Below are positions 1 to 10,929 of a stretch of 64,000 nucleotides of DNA, in pieces. Every line of letters starts with the position of its first letter. Position 1 is the stretch's first letter. Source of the stretch: Nereocystis luetkeana (Eukaryota > Sar > Phaeophyceae > Laminariales > Laminariaceae). The position numbers and the translations under genes were made by a program. Location: positions 12,781,260-12,845,259 of the forward strand of contig JARUPZ010000005.1 of assembly GCA_031213475.1 (NCBI GenBank), read 5' to 3'. A model generated the notes under the pieces. That model did no database searches. It had not been told where the DNA came from and saw only the letters and a program-made list of their open reading frames with translations.

Positions 1-307
1 GGCACGAAGCTTGACTTGTGGTAAGTGCTATTTCAACTGGTTTTCAGAAACAACTGAGATTAAGGATATTAGTCCCAGTGACGAACCGAAAACGCTAGAC
101 GCATGCTACCTTAATTGTAGAACGCATCGCCAGTGAAGGCTAATCGTGGAATGGGAGTGTTCAAGGTACTTGTAATGTCAGGGGGGCGCAAGGGTACTCG
201 GCAAAGTTAGTACGCAGATACATACATGGGTTTTGAGAGATAGGGTGCGTTTTAAGCCTGTCATGTTCCAATTTGCACGTGACGCCGAAGCGAGCAGCCG
301 ATGGTGA

Positions 308-574
308 TTAAAATGCGCCTGGCTTAAATACTACCGATTTGAGTTTTAGTACCAGATATTTGATAGTAGGGGACGGGTAGGTCTCACGTACAGTAACCCT
401 GAAAGGCTTTGATAATGTGCAGTACTGGTTACATGGATGAAACAAACAATAAAGTGCGTGGCCTCTGCAGGGCAAACCAGAACGCCTGCGGCTATGCCTC
501 CGAGCATGTGCCCGGCCGAAGGTGCCCTGCGAGAGATAGTTAACATATTTAATTTGGAGTGATGTGGTCTTCAC
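308..574 (-). other. Weak coding candidate, hydrophobic segment
   Basis: A minus-strand frame (about 546 down to 346) encodes a hydrophobic run with the core GHMLGGIAAGVLV, directly after an acceptor-like TCTCTCGCAG at about 530. It lies downstream of the beta-propeller exon that ends at 799, so it could be a later exon with a membrane helix. However, the hydrophobic frame does not match the phase-0 junction left by that exon, and a second overlapping frame is equally open. I do not recognise a family. The remainder of 1-798 shows nothing else I can support. Confidence 0.15.
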
Positions 575-798
575 CGAGGGCTGCAGTATTCCTGCCCAAT
601 GCTTTCAGACACCCGGTTTTGCAACGGATGTCTGTATTTCACGGGTGATTGAAAGCACGAGTCTACAAGAAAAGGATGTAACGGCTCCTCAACAGCATGT
701 AAGGTCGATATAAGGTTGTACATTGGTGGAATCCAAGGAGGCCCGCACGGAACGTTAGCGATGGGCGTTTACTAACGGTGGCGATACCAGCTTAGCAC

Positions 799-966
799 CT
801 GCCATTTCCATTGCACCTCTCCATCTGGGGTAAGTTTACATGCGGCGAAGTCGGAATTTCCGGCATTAGTTCCATGCCAATCGCCCTCGGTGGATCCGGC
901 CAGGACGGTGGAGCCATCTTCCCACATTGCTAGGGTCGCCATCGAGCTTTGGATTGTGGAATCGTC
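799..966 (-). CDS. Beta-propeller repeat exon (SBBP-like), 56 codons
   Basis: The exon is read on the minus strand from 966 to 799. It is preceded by an acceptor (TTTTCAATCAG) and followed by a GT donor (TGGCAG/GTGCTAAG), and it is exactly 168 nt with both splice junctions in phase 0. The peptide carries the pattern DGSTVLAGSTEGDWHG, then N-x-G-x-x-D-F-A-A-x-K-L, then DG and a terminal WKWQ, which is typical of SBBP or seven-bladed propeller repeats found in secreted or surface stramenopile proteins. It aligns without gaps to the exon at 23335-23502 and, with a 7-residue deletion, to the exon at 1517-1663. Such repeats build blades of a propeller used for binding; the partner is unknown. The exon boundaries are by eye and the full gene is not visible. 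Confidence 0.7.
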
Positions 967-1516
967 CTGATTGAAAATGGAGAGCCGCATGACGTTCGCA
1001 CAAACAGTAAAAAGGTTTGTTTTTGTTAACGCCCGCGCTGAAATGGTTTCTGACTGAACTGGCCTTGTAACCCAACATCGTCGGAATTCCATCACGAACT
1101 GTGTGTTACCCAATCCTTCGTGTGGTACACCTCAGAGTATGTTCTTCGGCAGGTTGACGTTTGGTTTTCTCATAATGAAATGAAGGGCAATACAAAGGTC
1201 TCCTAGAGTATGAAGCCACCACCTTACTACGTATTCAGCGAATATTTCACCGTCTGGGAAACGCAGTCGAAACCAATGTTCGATGAATTGGAGTGATTCG
1301 GGCCCAAACACGTTCACAAGTGACAGCCAAACATTAGATATCTAAAAACTAAACCGTTTCGTCGGGTCGTATTCCGATAGAGTCTGGAGGAGGATATTAC
1401 GTGTACACCATTTCGAACGATAGGCTACAACGTATGAAGTACGTACACACTTTAAAACGGGGAATGGACTCTCAATGCCATGCTCTACACACGTACCTCC
1501 GGAGATCTCGACACAC

Positions 1517-1663
1517 CTGCCACTGCCAAACATATGCACCATCCGCATCGAGTTTTACTGCGCTAAATGTGTTGTTTGTGTTCCTGGCAGCTACTCCTAT
1601 GACCATGGATCCATCGTCTGCCACAGACAAATCCACAGTCCAGTCCTCTCCCACCGTGCCGTT
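1517..1663 (-). CDS. Beta-propeller repeat exon (SBBP-like), 49 codons
   Basis: The exon is read on the minus strand from 1663 to 1517, after the acceptor TACTGTTTGTCAG and before a donor TGGCAG/GTGTGTCG. It is 147 nt, a multiple of three, with phase-0 ends. The peptide has the blade signature DDGSMVIGVAAR, then FSAVKLDADG and a terminal WQWQ. Relative to the 56-codon sister exons it lacks seven residues of the GSTxGxWxGxN loop, so this blade is shortened. It lies 550 nt upstream of the next blade exon (966-799), giving a plausible intron and the order expected for one gene on this strand. Neither a start codon nor a promoter could be assigned. Chance open frames are unlikely to end at three matching splice donors. 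Confidence 0.65.
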
Positions 1664-2420
1664 CTGACAAACAGTATACATAACGACATAAATTAGTGTT
1701 TTGAACCTTAAATTAGCTTAACCTCCATGGTTGAATGTACTACAGTAGGTGCACGAGGAGGCCACATGATTTAGGCTGGAAATACGTTGAGCCCACAGGA
1801 TTGGTTTTCCCAGGTATTTCCCAGAAGTTCCCTGTATTACCCATCGACTTTCCGACATATGTATCTGGAGTCGATACACTATGTTGTCCGTACTACTTTA
1901 CCTGGATGTATCCTTCCTCTTCTTCTGCCACTATGGATGCCTTACCCTGACCCCATCCCGAACCGGCCGTTCACCTCGTCCGGGGTAACACGACCATACC
2001 GATTGATACAAGGATACTTACTTGTCACTATGTATTTACGGGGATTAACCATCGACCAGAGGAGGGCTGGTACAATAAATGTGGGTTTGAGAACTACTCA
2101 TGGATAAGGCAAACGAGAAGCACTGGCGAAGAAGTCAATGCCATCGATTCGGAAGCGAACAATGTGTGGCGCGTGAAGCTAGCCGCCAAGCGGTGGTGCT
2201 ACACGGAGATACCCTAAGGAAAAAACTACGTTCGTCCAGGCATGCACGACATCTACGGTAGGATATCACGGCCGGCGTGTTGACAACAACATTAGCACTG
2301 TGGTCTTGTGTTTTGTCCTGGGATTAGGTTGATTCGTTTCCAATGCATGATGCTCATCGTATGTTGTAGTGGGGCGATTTTGAGATCAGTCGTTTTAGTG
2401 CCAGTAGTTATCTTCTCATT
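1664..2420. other. No gene assigned
   Basis: This is mixed-composition sequence with no recognised repeat. A minus-strand frame around 1950-2020 is open before a GT-containing GGGTAAGG, but it carries no propeller signature, so I do not call an exon. I see no other supported structure. Confidence 0.4.
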
Positions 2421-2672
2421 ATGACACCTGTTGGGATGTTCAATATTATATCGGAATTAGCATCCTTCGCAGAACATCGACTCTACCGAGAGCTATCCGA
2501 CCCTACATGGTATAAGCCCGTACCCCGCCCACCCAACCCGGCATCCCTAGATGATTCCGGCGATAGAAGGGACGCCGCCGCCAAACCCTTGGAGGGGGGA
2601 AGGGTCGAACTGACCCCTTCAAAAGACGGGTTTCATGCACCCCGGGACGAAAGGGGATACCAAGGAGTTTGA
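2421..2672 (+). other. Weak coding candidate
   Basis: An 83-codon frame on the plus strand has a balanced, charged composition with a proline-rich middle (YKPVPRPPNP) and a GRVELTPSKDGF segment. The opposite strand is interrupted by stops, which favours the plus frame slightly. There is no recognisable domain, no supporting splice sites I would defend, and no paralogue in the window. It may be a chance frame or an exon of an unknown gene. Confidence 0.15.
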
Positions 2673-4400
2673 TATCGTTTCCGTCCCCGGGAGTGTTTCC
2701 GCTCCGCCTGTATTTTTTTTTCAGTTGTATAAAACGGTATTATTTCCCGTGGAAGAATCAATGTACTCACCTCCCGGCAAGCGCTGCTTTTGTCTTGGGG
2801 TCGGCGAGGTTCATCTTGCAAATCCTGGGAGTTACATTTCAAGTTGTTTTATTTCGAGGCTTATGTGATGTGGTTTGTCTGTTTTGTGATGTGTGAAACG
2901 CTAAGTGTATATACATGCTGAAACATGGTCGGCTTCGCTAGGCAAAAACATCCTTACGTCGCCACGCCCGGGTGTTTGTTTTAACCCTTGGAACTTGTCA
3001 TACACCGAACAATCTTTAGCTCATTTTACCTTTGGTGTACCCCTCCCACGTTGCATTGTGGTTAAAGACTGTAGTTAAATACAATGAGACTCGAAGTCAG
3101 AAACAAAGCGTGTACCCTTGACGTTGTCATCAGGCTGTTGACACGGGCGCCTTCTTTTGTGCACGTCGACGATGTATGGTCGGGTTCGCAAAGCAAATGG
3201 TGTTGGACGTCGCCACAGATGGGTGCGAGTTTAAGATTTCGCAATTTGAATCCGATATTCCTCTTCCACATTGCGTTGAGGTTGTCCACTGTAACATGAT
3301 AAGGTGAGAGTTAAAGCCAACGAGATATTATAGAGTATGCTCGACCTTCACATCAAGTTGTCGACACACCGATGGCATTATTGGAATATCGTCCGTGATC
3401 CATATCAGCTTGTCTGTAATATGTGGAACTGAGCTGCTTCACCCACTATCTGATTTTATTTCTTGTACGGTTGTGTTTAGTTTCATGTAAAACATATGGA
3501 TTTCTCAAGTGATCACATTGATTCACTCTACGGTTTGTGGATATGCGTTGCTCATTATTTATGGCGTTTTCTGTTATCAACGAGGCTTCACAAACTGGTT
3601 GTGGACTCTAGGCCAAGGAAACAAAGATGACTTTTACCTGGTATCCAAGTCGTGGGAGAGTAAATCATCCATCGATTGTTTTTGTCAGAACTAAATCCTA
3701 GGTGTCATGGTCTTGAATGGTGGGTACAGTCACCACCACCACATGTCCCTAGTATGTCCGTCACCCACGCCATAGTATCATTAGTATACGACGGGCTGTG
3801 CTACGGCTTATTGCACGCATGTCTCTCCCTAACATGGCGGCGATTTGGGACGGCAGCAACAGCAGTATCGTAACGGCAGCAACCACCACGACAACCGGGA
3901 CGGCGATTCGACGTCACCAGCGATAATGTTACCCTTTTCGGATGCCGAAACACGATTGCGCTTCGTTTGCGTTTTGCCATAATACCAACTAGTCTGAAAT
4001 ACATTGGGCTATATTTCAACGGCTATGTTTGAGCCACGGGTGGTTTTTGGCCTAGAGAGAATGTCGACAGCCTGAAACGAATACGTACGGTCACACAGGC
4101 GCGAACGGAATTTAACCATACTGTTATTACGTTATCGCTTTTCTCATGCGCACATTTCCGTGGATTCCTGATGTACGTTAAGGCGGTTAAGTCGGACGTG
4201 CGTAATTTTCAAACAGGGTTCAGTCCTGGCAGCTCCCTCTACGTGGAGAGCAGTTCTGTGTTGACCAGTGTTATTGCCCGTAGATTATGGTCCAGTACAG
4301 GGCCCTAAATACTTGTTTTCGTGTCATTTTAGGCACAAAAATCTGGTTTGGGGTTTTCCTGGTTTGGCGTTTTATCAACGGCATGTTGTCAGGAATGATG
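2673..4400. other. No gene assigned
   Basis: This is apparently single-copy sequence. Between about 2880 and 3300 there is a loosely duplicated phrase (a cluster of TCGCCACG, GGTCGGSTTCGC and CCACATTGCRTTG words around 2925-3060 and again at 3175-3300), suggesting an old tandem duplication of about 245 bp. No coding region, RNA gene or mobile element is supported. Confidence 0.35.
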
Positions 4401-4401
4401 T

Positions 4402-4860
4402 TTAATTTCGATCATGTAGTAGGGAGGCGGCATAGTTTAAGGGAAGTTCGAGATGGCAATCACAGTCGAGAAATTGACAGAGATAATAGGGTTTTTCGAA
4501 CGGGGAACATTTGCAACGGCGAGAGGCCCCCCTTAGTACAATGCTCCATGCAGCTTGCCCGGGGTTGTCTACGCGTACCTGTCCGGACATGGTACCATGA
4601 GGGCCTACGCGTAAAACCATATGTGCCCGGTTTTTCACATCATCGGTGGTAATACCGTTCACACGAAATGCATACATAGAGATCGCATTCGTTGTCGGAT
4701 GATAACAATCAGGGAGCAGTGCAAGGACGTCCGCCGTGAGCGTGTACATAGTGCTACAAGGTTGCCGTCGCAAGACCAGGTCAAACAGACGACACTGCCG
4801 TCTGGCCAGATATCAAGATGCACGTGCTTGTAGGCTCTGTACGGTAATGACCTGTGTGGC
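4402..4860 (-). other. Coding candidate of unknown function, possibly one frameshift
   Basis: Two overlapping minus-strand frames have protein-like composition. The upstream part (about 4835-4755) reads as HVHLDIWPDGSVVCLTW. The downstream part (4773-4402) continues in another frame with VLALLPDCYHPTTNAISMYA and then MVLRVGPHGTMSGQVRVDN. Together they suggest an exon pair or a frameshifted exon of one protein, because neither frame alone stays protein-like throughout. I do not recognise a family or motif. The evidence is composition only; there is no second copy here to compare. Confidence 0.25.
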
Positions 4861-5348
4861 AGAGTCAACTCCCGTTCGCTATACCAACTGATTGATTTGC
4901 ATAGCATATCCTTTTCTCCGATGTAATAGTAGTGGACCGACTATTTGCTACCGTGATTACGACGGATAACCTCGGCGCCGGTGGACAACTGAAGCTAACG
5001 TAATTACCATATCGAACTCATCCGGCCGCGCTAAAAGTTAAGGTGTGTCACGACAAGAAGTAACCGTTTTGCTTCCAAATACTACTACTAGTTACTGCTG
5101 TACTAGCATGCCATAGTCCCGGATATATATCCCACACCGATACACGACCTTGAACTCTAAATAAGCACACCGTGATCAGTTTTCAACGAATAATGGTGAG
5201 CTAATCATTACAATATTAATATTCCACACCTAAGGCAGAGTAGTTCTTGACGTTCCACCTGAATGCCACGCTTCAGCGGATTTGATTTTCGAGAATTAAT
5301 TGTGCTTGTCCCTGGTGCCTGTTTGTTGCTGAAACCGGTCGACGGAGG

Positions 5349-5655
5349 TCAAAAGTGGAGCCGCGGCGTGATGCACCGAGACTGACCGACAATCGGTGTG
5401 CTCGTACTTCCTTCAGCATGAGCACCACTTTCTCGTTGGCTAGATGTTTCTGCTGGAAGGAGGGTGATCAATAGTCGTCCTTGACCTCCGATGACGTAGA
5501 ATTTCAGCGGAGTACCGTGCCAGGCACCCTGTAGGTACCCGAAAAAATGAAGTTGCCACAGAGCAGCATGAGCGGCCGAACAAGGCCGATCTTGAGCCAC
5601 CACTCACAATCATTGTCGCGGGCTTGGCCTCACGCACCCACTCTAACCCAGCCAT
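5349..5655 (-). other. Weak coding candidate
   Basis: Two minus-strand frames are open across this GC-richer patch, with peptides such as LRHRRSRTTIDHPPSSRN in one and FFGYLQGAWHGTPLKFYVIG in the other. No domain is recognised and neither frame is clearly preferred. The flanks 4861-5348 and 5656-6600 show nothing I can assign. Confidence 0.12.
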
Positions 5656-7017
5656 ACACCGCTAGGCTGCGGGTTCTGGGCGGTGTGGATGGGTTTATCA
5701 TGTTATTAGGTGGCCTCAAGAGTAGCTCGTCAATTGGTGTACCAAAACCCTGGGACAATTCCAAAACAGATCAAAATCATCGATGGACGCATTCTACGAA
5801 AGACATAGCACATCTATCTCCACTAAACTGTTTCCTAAATGACGGTGTCTATTCACACCAAATAATAGCCAGAATACCATATTTGTTCTGAAAACTGACG
5901 TTTCGTATACCTGGGCCATGGGATTAATCATTGGGACCCGTTTTTATTTTTGCTGAAGTCTGTTTTCGCGAGAGGTGTGGAGTTCCTAGAGTGAGGAACC
6001 TCGGAAACTTAAGGGAGAACCTCTATCGTACACAGTGATAAGACACCGGACCCGTGTCGCACCGGAACTACCGTAATACGGTATTGGTGTCGGGATACCG
6101 CTACCGCTAAAAGGGGGCACGGTACGGGTGTCTTTAGTTCCCTCCTTTGTGGTATGTAGCCATCGGTCGGCAAGTCGAATATCCTCCGTCCTCAGTATGG
6201 CACTGGAGGTTAGTTAAAAGTTGTCAAATAGTGGCGGATATATTCGTTTTTCATTGCGAAAAAATACTTTCAAGCCCCCAGAAAAAAACAACCCACTGCT
6301 CGCAACATCTCGGGATTGTTCCTTCAAGTAAGGATGTTAGCCCAAGCAAAAGTAAATTGCGTCGGAACACAGGCTGTGGTATATAATGTACATAAATCGA
6401 TATAACACCAAGATCATGCTAATAATGTGTTTCCTCGTATACCTGGTATCTAGTAACTAAAATCAGCATACCTTGTATAACGTACACAGCCAATCTCACC
6501 CAAACACAATATTTTTGATGAATTTCCTCGTATGTTACTGTCGTATACGCATCAATACTTGTAACAGGTTATTATGGATGGGTAAAATACTGGTATTATT
6601 ATAGATTGATAACGACTTGGCCGGGTTTCTTACTGTCGAGGCGTGATAAAATATATGTAGAAAATACTTTGTTTTGGGGATCCAAACATTTGAAGGCGTT
6701 GCTCTTCCCCGATTTGGTATATTTTCCGTGGCTCCCGGGGATGTTGTTGGATGTTTCCTCGCGTGCGAGACGGTATGTTGAAATCGAATCAAACTCGGAC
6801 AATACGTTACTTTGCGACCCCGTTTCAAGTGTAACGCGAAGCAACACATGTTTTGTACCTAAGAGACCCAAACGGTGGCAACGTTACATTATGCTGCAAC
6901 AACGACGGGTCCAACAGTCCCGTATAAACGCAACGTTACCCTCCGTCGCATATCTGGATACAGTCAGACTCCTAATAATGCGAGAAATTTTAGAACATGT
7001 TTGTCTCGTGCTGGTTG

Positions 7018-7350
7018 CGCTTGAGCAATCGAGTGATCGTGGTCCCGTGTCCTTTTGTTTCGCGGTGCAATACGCCATGCTTGGAAACCTACTCATGCTC
7101 ATGCGCTCGAGTGCTGCTCGAGCAGTACGCAACTGTACAACAACTGCAGCAACAGGCGTACGAGTGTTGCTCGAACCGAGTGATGCTCGAGTGCTGCTGA
7201 GTATTGCTGCTGCTGCTGAGTGCTCGTGTGTTTGTGACTGATTGCCCACAAGACATGAGAACACGCTGTGTCTACGACGCGCATACCTGTTGTTACCAGA
7301 TGTTTTTGTTTTTGTTTTAGTATGTTTCTTGGTACTGCGTACCAGGTATT
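7018..7350 (+). repeat. CTG/CAG-rich repeat R1, copy 1 (interrupted)
   Basis: This is the first copy of a long dispersed repeat that begins near GCGCTTGAGCAATCGAGTGA, continues through GGAAACCTACTCATGCTC, and carries the palindrome CTGCTCGAGCAG and runs of CTG. It breaks at the LINE fragment that begins at about 7351. Sister copies at 8278-9060, 15600-16260 and 16730-17720 show what should follow. The apparent long open frames on both strands come from CTG/CAG triplet periodicity and are not genes. Confidence 0.75.
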
Positions 7351-7812
7351 GTGACGCGCATGGGAGAGGAACGTCTGCCGAAGAAGGTGATGTTTGGGGA
7401 GATGGTTGGGGGTAAGGGTTACTCCGGAGGAAAGGAGTGGGACTGGATGAGGTACCTTGAGGAGGACCTCAAGGAGTTCGGCATCAAGCTCGAGGGTGGC
7501 GCGAAGCAGCACAGAAAGCCGGCAGATAGATGGTTCCGACGGGTCGAGGAAGGGGCGGAGGCCTTCATGCGGAAATGGCATACAGATGAGAAGGAGGCAT
7601 CGGCAGAACGGCATAGAATAGCTGCAACAACGACCACAGCCGTTGACGCCAACGCGAGTGTGCAGAATGGCAGGGTAGAGGGGGGGGGCGAAAGGGGGAT
7701 GAGGGGGAATGGCGGGGGGGGGGGGGGGGGGGGAGGCGGTCTGCCCAACAGACTGAAGCCTGGTTATGGCCATCATCGTCATGATGCACTCCCTTCTTTG
7801 GGACCCAAGTAA
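7351..7812 (+). CDS. LINE ORF2 C-terminal fragment (family A)
   Basis: This is the C-terminal end of a non-LTR retrotransposon polyprotein, 5'-truncated so that no reverse transcriptase core remains. It opens with the motif GEERLPKKVMFGEMVGG, followed by LEEDLKEFGI, WFRRVEEGAEAFMRKWH and a charged tail, then a poly-glycine tract from the G20 run at 7714-7733, ending at TAA 7810-7812. The order matches the complete C-terminal region of the family B LINE at 63172-64000 (LPNRVMLGTIAGG, then VEDLREFR, then AAERFMVRWHEAE). There is no genuine start codon; the frame simply begins at the truncation point. It is not expected to be functional. Confidence 0.8.
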   Translation: MTRMGEERLPKKVMFGEMVGGKGYSGGKEWDWMRYLEEDLKEFGIKLEGGAKQHRKPADRWFRRVEEGAEAFMRKWHTDEKEASAERHRIAATTTTAVDANASVQNGRVEGGGERGMRGNGGGGGGGGGGLPNRLKPGYGHHRHDALPSLGPK

Positions 7813-8242
7813 CTAGCATGGTGCCAGCTGGGCGACTTTGCGTGTCTGTATGCTCCAGTGCCTGCCTTTCCTATGTTCTTTCCCCCCCGCCCGTGATTAT
7901 CGCTTTTTTGTCCCTTTTTTTCATTTTTTTTTCATTCCCGTTTGTACCTCTTTGTGTCTTTGTTAGTATGGTCCGTTTTGCCTTTTTTTGCGTTTTGCTA
8001 TCTGCGTCTGTTTTTGTATGTTTTTTTTTTTTTTTGCTTAGCTTCATCTTTTTTAGGTTTTTGTCTGCTATTAATAGCCTCCTTTTTGCTTCCCTGGTGT
8101 CTGCAGTGGTGGAGTGCGTATGCTTGTTTTTTGTTTTTGCCTCTGTTTTTACTTGAGGTATTTCTTCCACTCCAGAGTTATTGGAGCCTGTCCTGCGACC
8201 ACGGACTGCATTGAATTGTGAGTTAATGTGAGAACAACAACA
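7351..8242 (+). mobile_element. 5'-truncated LINE (family A) with 3' UTR and (AAC)n tail
   Basis: The fragment comprises the C-terminal coding part, a T-rich 3' untranslated region (7813-8225) and a short tail GAACAACAACAA. The same 3' UTR and a longer tail recur at 36427-36750, which defines the 3' terminus independently. It sits inside R1: the left flank ends in CGTACCAGGTATTG and the right flank resumes with TTGCGTTGC, matching the uninterrupted R1 text, so about six bases (ATTGYG) may be the target duplication. Truncation at the 5' end is the usual outcome of target-primed reverse transcription. Confidence 0.8.
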
Positions 8243-8277
8243 ATTGCGTTGCCTGCGATAATATATTATTTGTCAAA

Positions 8278-9060
8278 CTCATGCTCGAGCAGTACGCAGC
8301 GGTACAACAACGGCAACAACAAACAGGCGAACGAGTGCTGCCCGAGGCGAGTGTTGTTCGAGTGCCGCTGGGTGGTGGTGGTGGTGGTGGTGGTGGTGGT
8401 GCTACTGCTGCTGGGTGCTCGTGTGCCCGTGACTGCTTGGCCACGCCGTGCTCGTGTTTGTCTCTCGTTCTAGCTGCGCTTGAGCAATCGAGTGATCGTG
8501 CTCCCGTGTCTGTTTGCGGTGCAATAGGCCATGCTTGGAAACCTACTCATCATGCTCGTGCGCTCGAGTGCTGCTGGAGCAATACGCAGCAGTACAACAG
8601 CAGCAACCACAGGCGTACAAGTGCTGCGCGAATCTGGTGTTGTTGCTCAAGTGCTGCTGAGTGTTGCTGCTGCTGCTGCTGCCGAGTGTTCGTGTGCTCT
8701 TGACCGCATGGCCACAAGACATAAGAACACGCTGTATCCGCCACGTACATATGTGGCAGTTTTTTTTTAGTATCTCGGTGTGATTCATCATTTATTTGTC
8801 TGATCTTCGTACCACGTATAGCGTTGCGTGTAAGTAGTAGCGGAGTGTTCACTGCCCTTTGTAGAATGTGCTCATGTCGCACAGTTTTCTTGTCATTCTG
8901 CTGCTCCTGTTGTTGCTACCGCTACTACCACTACACACAATCGGGGTATAGCTGCTACTACTGCTGTTGCTGGCACAGGTTGGTTTTCTTGTGGCTACCC
9001 ATTTTTTTTTTTTGCCCGTGCCACGCGGTTGCTTATCTTGCTGCTTCTAAACACGCTGAA
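8278..9060 (+). repeat. CTG/CAG-rich repeat R1, copy 2
   Basis: This is a fuller R1 copy. It contains a perfect (GGT)10 at 8371-8400, the phrase GGAAACCTACTCATCATGCT, then CCACGTACATATGTGGCA, and a tail rich in CTGCTGCTCCTGTTGTTGC up to GCCACGCGGTTGC. The same phrases occur in order in copies 3 and 4. It is followed directly by the GATC-rich satellite, as copy 4 is. Confidence 0.75.
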
Positions 9061-9069
9061 ACAAGTGTA

Positions 9070-10170
9070 AGGTATCCAGCTTTTACAGATCTTCCAGATC
9101 ATACAGAAATCCTGCAGATCATACAGATCTTGCAAATCGTACAGACCGCATCTCGGTTAAGGTGTACAGATCATCCAGACTACACAGATTCCACGAAGAA
9201 GGTAGATCATGCAGATCCTGCAGATCATACACATACATCCAACCCGGTAGAGATGTGCAGATCACACAGTATCTAGATCCCACTCCCGGCTAAGCATGAT
9301 GCAAACAAGTGTCCGAAATATTCAGATATTACAGATCCTCCAGACCATGCAAAAATCCCGCAGATCATACAGATCCTGCAGACCCACCGATATAAATGTG
9401 CATATCAAGCAGATCGTACATACCCCGTTGCGGTGAACAGATCATACAGCTCACACATACTCGACTCAGCTAGATCATACAAACCCTGCAGATTACACAG
9501 ATCCTGCAGATCGATGACACCCGCCCATAAACATGTGCAGATCATGCAGATATTACAGACCCAAACTCGCTAAAGATGTACAGATCTGCAGACCGAACAG
9601 ATCCCACCCCGGTCAAACTGTACTGATTGTACAGGCAACACATATTCTACTCAGGTACACACCTAGTAAAATTGTAACCAGACAGATCCTTTCCGGCTAA
9701 ACCTTTGAAATGTCATTGAGATCAGCCAGATCCCACCTGGCACACAAGTGGAAATTATACGGAACATAGCTGTCTCTCCAGGCAAACAATTATTAGTTAG
9801 AGTGTGTAGACAATCGGTCCTTCGGATTATTCATGCAGATCCTCCACATCATGCACAAATGGCGTTCAGATCACCCCACCCCGCACGCAACAAAGTGCAA
9901 AAATCAAGACCAAGCAGATCTCACCGCCAATGAAAGAGTGATACATCTACATTTTGCAGGCCCTGCAGATAGTACAGATCATTCAGATCATGCGGACCCA
10001 CCCACGCAAAGCTATTCATCAGCTAATCACGGCGCATGCATGTTCGATTTGCATGTGTGCGTAGTTCACGGAGATCGTGCAGACCCCACCCAGTAAAGGT
10101 GTTCAGATCATCAAGGATCACATCTATCGTTGATACAGATCACGCCCAGGCGATAAATACCTGGATGATG
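9070..10170 (+). repeat. GATC-rich satellite, block 1
   Basis: This is a degenerate array built from CAGATCATACAGATC, CCTGCAGATC and spacers such as CCCACCCGGTAAAGATGTG. I count about 21 GATC sites in the first 600 bp, where about 2 are expected by chance. The order CAGATC-CTGCAGATC-ATACAGATC recurs with many substitutions, so no clean monomer length is visible by eye. A second block with the same phrases lies at 17880-18610. It has no coding content. Confidence 0.8.
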
Positions 10171-10378
10171 ATACAAACTTCGCCAATAATTTCCTTTTGA
10201 GTGCTACGCTTTCCTTTAAGCAATACAGTAGTCCATGTCTCCTACCATGTATACGCCAAGACATGCGAGAGCATCGAAGACTAGACTACTACGCTTGGGC
10301 TTTGGCAATATCAGTAGCCCGTGACTCAGTTCATTCCGGGATCATTGTTACTAAAAAAAGAGGAGCAAGGGTTTTACA

Positions 10379-10640
10379 TGCGTCTCCCTTTTCAACTTGC
10401 GACACCCCCCGGATTTCATGCCACCCACATCCCGAAGGGGAACCTGGTACCAGGTACTGTATACGATATATATGTTTAATATATATCCAAGGTTCCCTTC
10501 CGGGAGGTGGCTAGAGGAGTGGCGCAGGAACGAAACAATACTCGTCGTATGAAATACCTGCACACCTTTTTAGAACTACAGTAGAAATAACTACATCAAC
10601 CCATCATTAATGTGAACAAAATACATACATTTTGCGGGAA
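10379..10640 (+). repeat. Short dispersed repeats (R4 head and CTGCACACC segment)
   Basis: Bases 10379-10453 share CATCCCGAAGGGGAACC and its left flank with 15010-15072 and 16380-16442. Bases 10490-10640 share GGAGGTGGCTAGAGGAGTGG and TATGAAATACCTGCACACC with 38660-38770. These are pieces of two different dispersed repeats abutting here. No coding region is supported. The interval 10640-10930 holds an inverted partial match to 39400-40410 (CGGTCACARA and GTCGCAACCT words). Confidence 0.6.
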
Positions 10641-10929
10641 TATGTTTTGTATGTGCTGAATATTACTCAGCCGGTCACAGAGTACTATGTCGCAACCTCA
10701 ACCTCACGCAAATTGTCAAACTTACGTTTACGGCGCAAGCATTTCATTGATCGAGTCATATGTTCAGGATCAATGTCCTGTTACCGGTAGATGCTCTTTT
10801 ATATTATCGAACCCCACCCTGACTTTTCCACAAACCACATAATACAGTCTGTCCTAAAATTTGTGTGTTTCTTGGCGCTCAGCGTAAAACATAGGTTTCA
10901 CCGATATTTCAGACGGTAGATGTGTGAGA

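Noticed and set aside
1132..1317. Minus-strand frame within the putative propeller intron
   Set aside because: Protein-like in places (HWFRLRFPDGEIF) but without the blade signature or a defensible acceptor and donor pair.
6606..7241. 211-codon plus-strand open frame
   Set aside because: Its second half is R1 CTG/CAG repeat and the first half has no recognisable domain; the minus strand is equally open.
8281..8703. Long Cys/Ser/Val-rich frames over the R1 repeat
   Set aside because: They are produced by GGT and CTG triplet periodicity; copies differ in frame.
9070..10170. CRISPR-like array
   Set aside because: Units are degenerate and irregularly spaced with no constant repeat and no unique spacers of fixed length; the context is eukaryotic.
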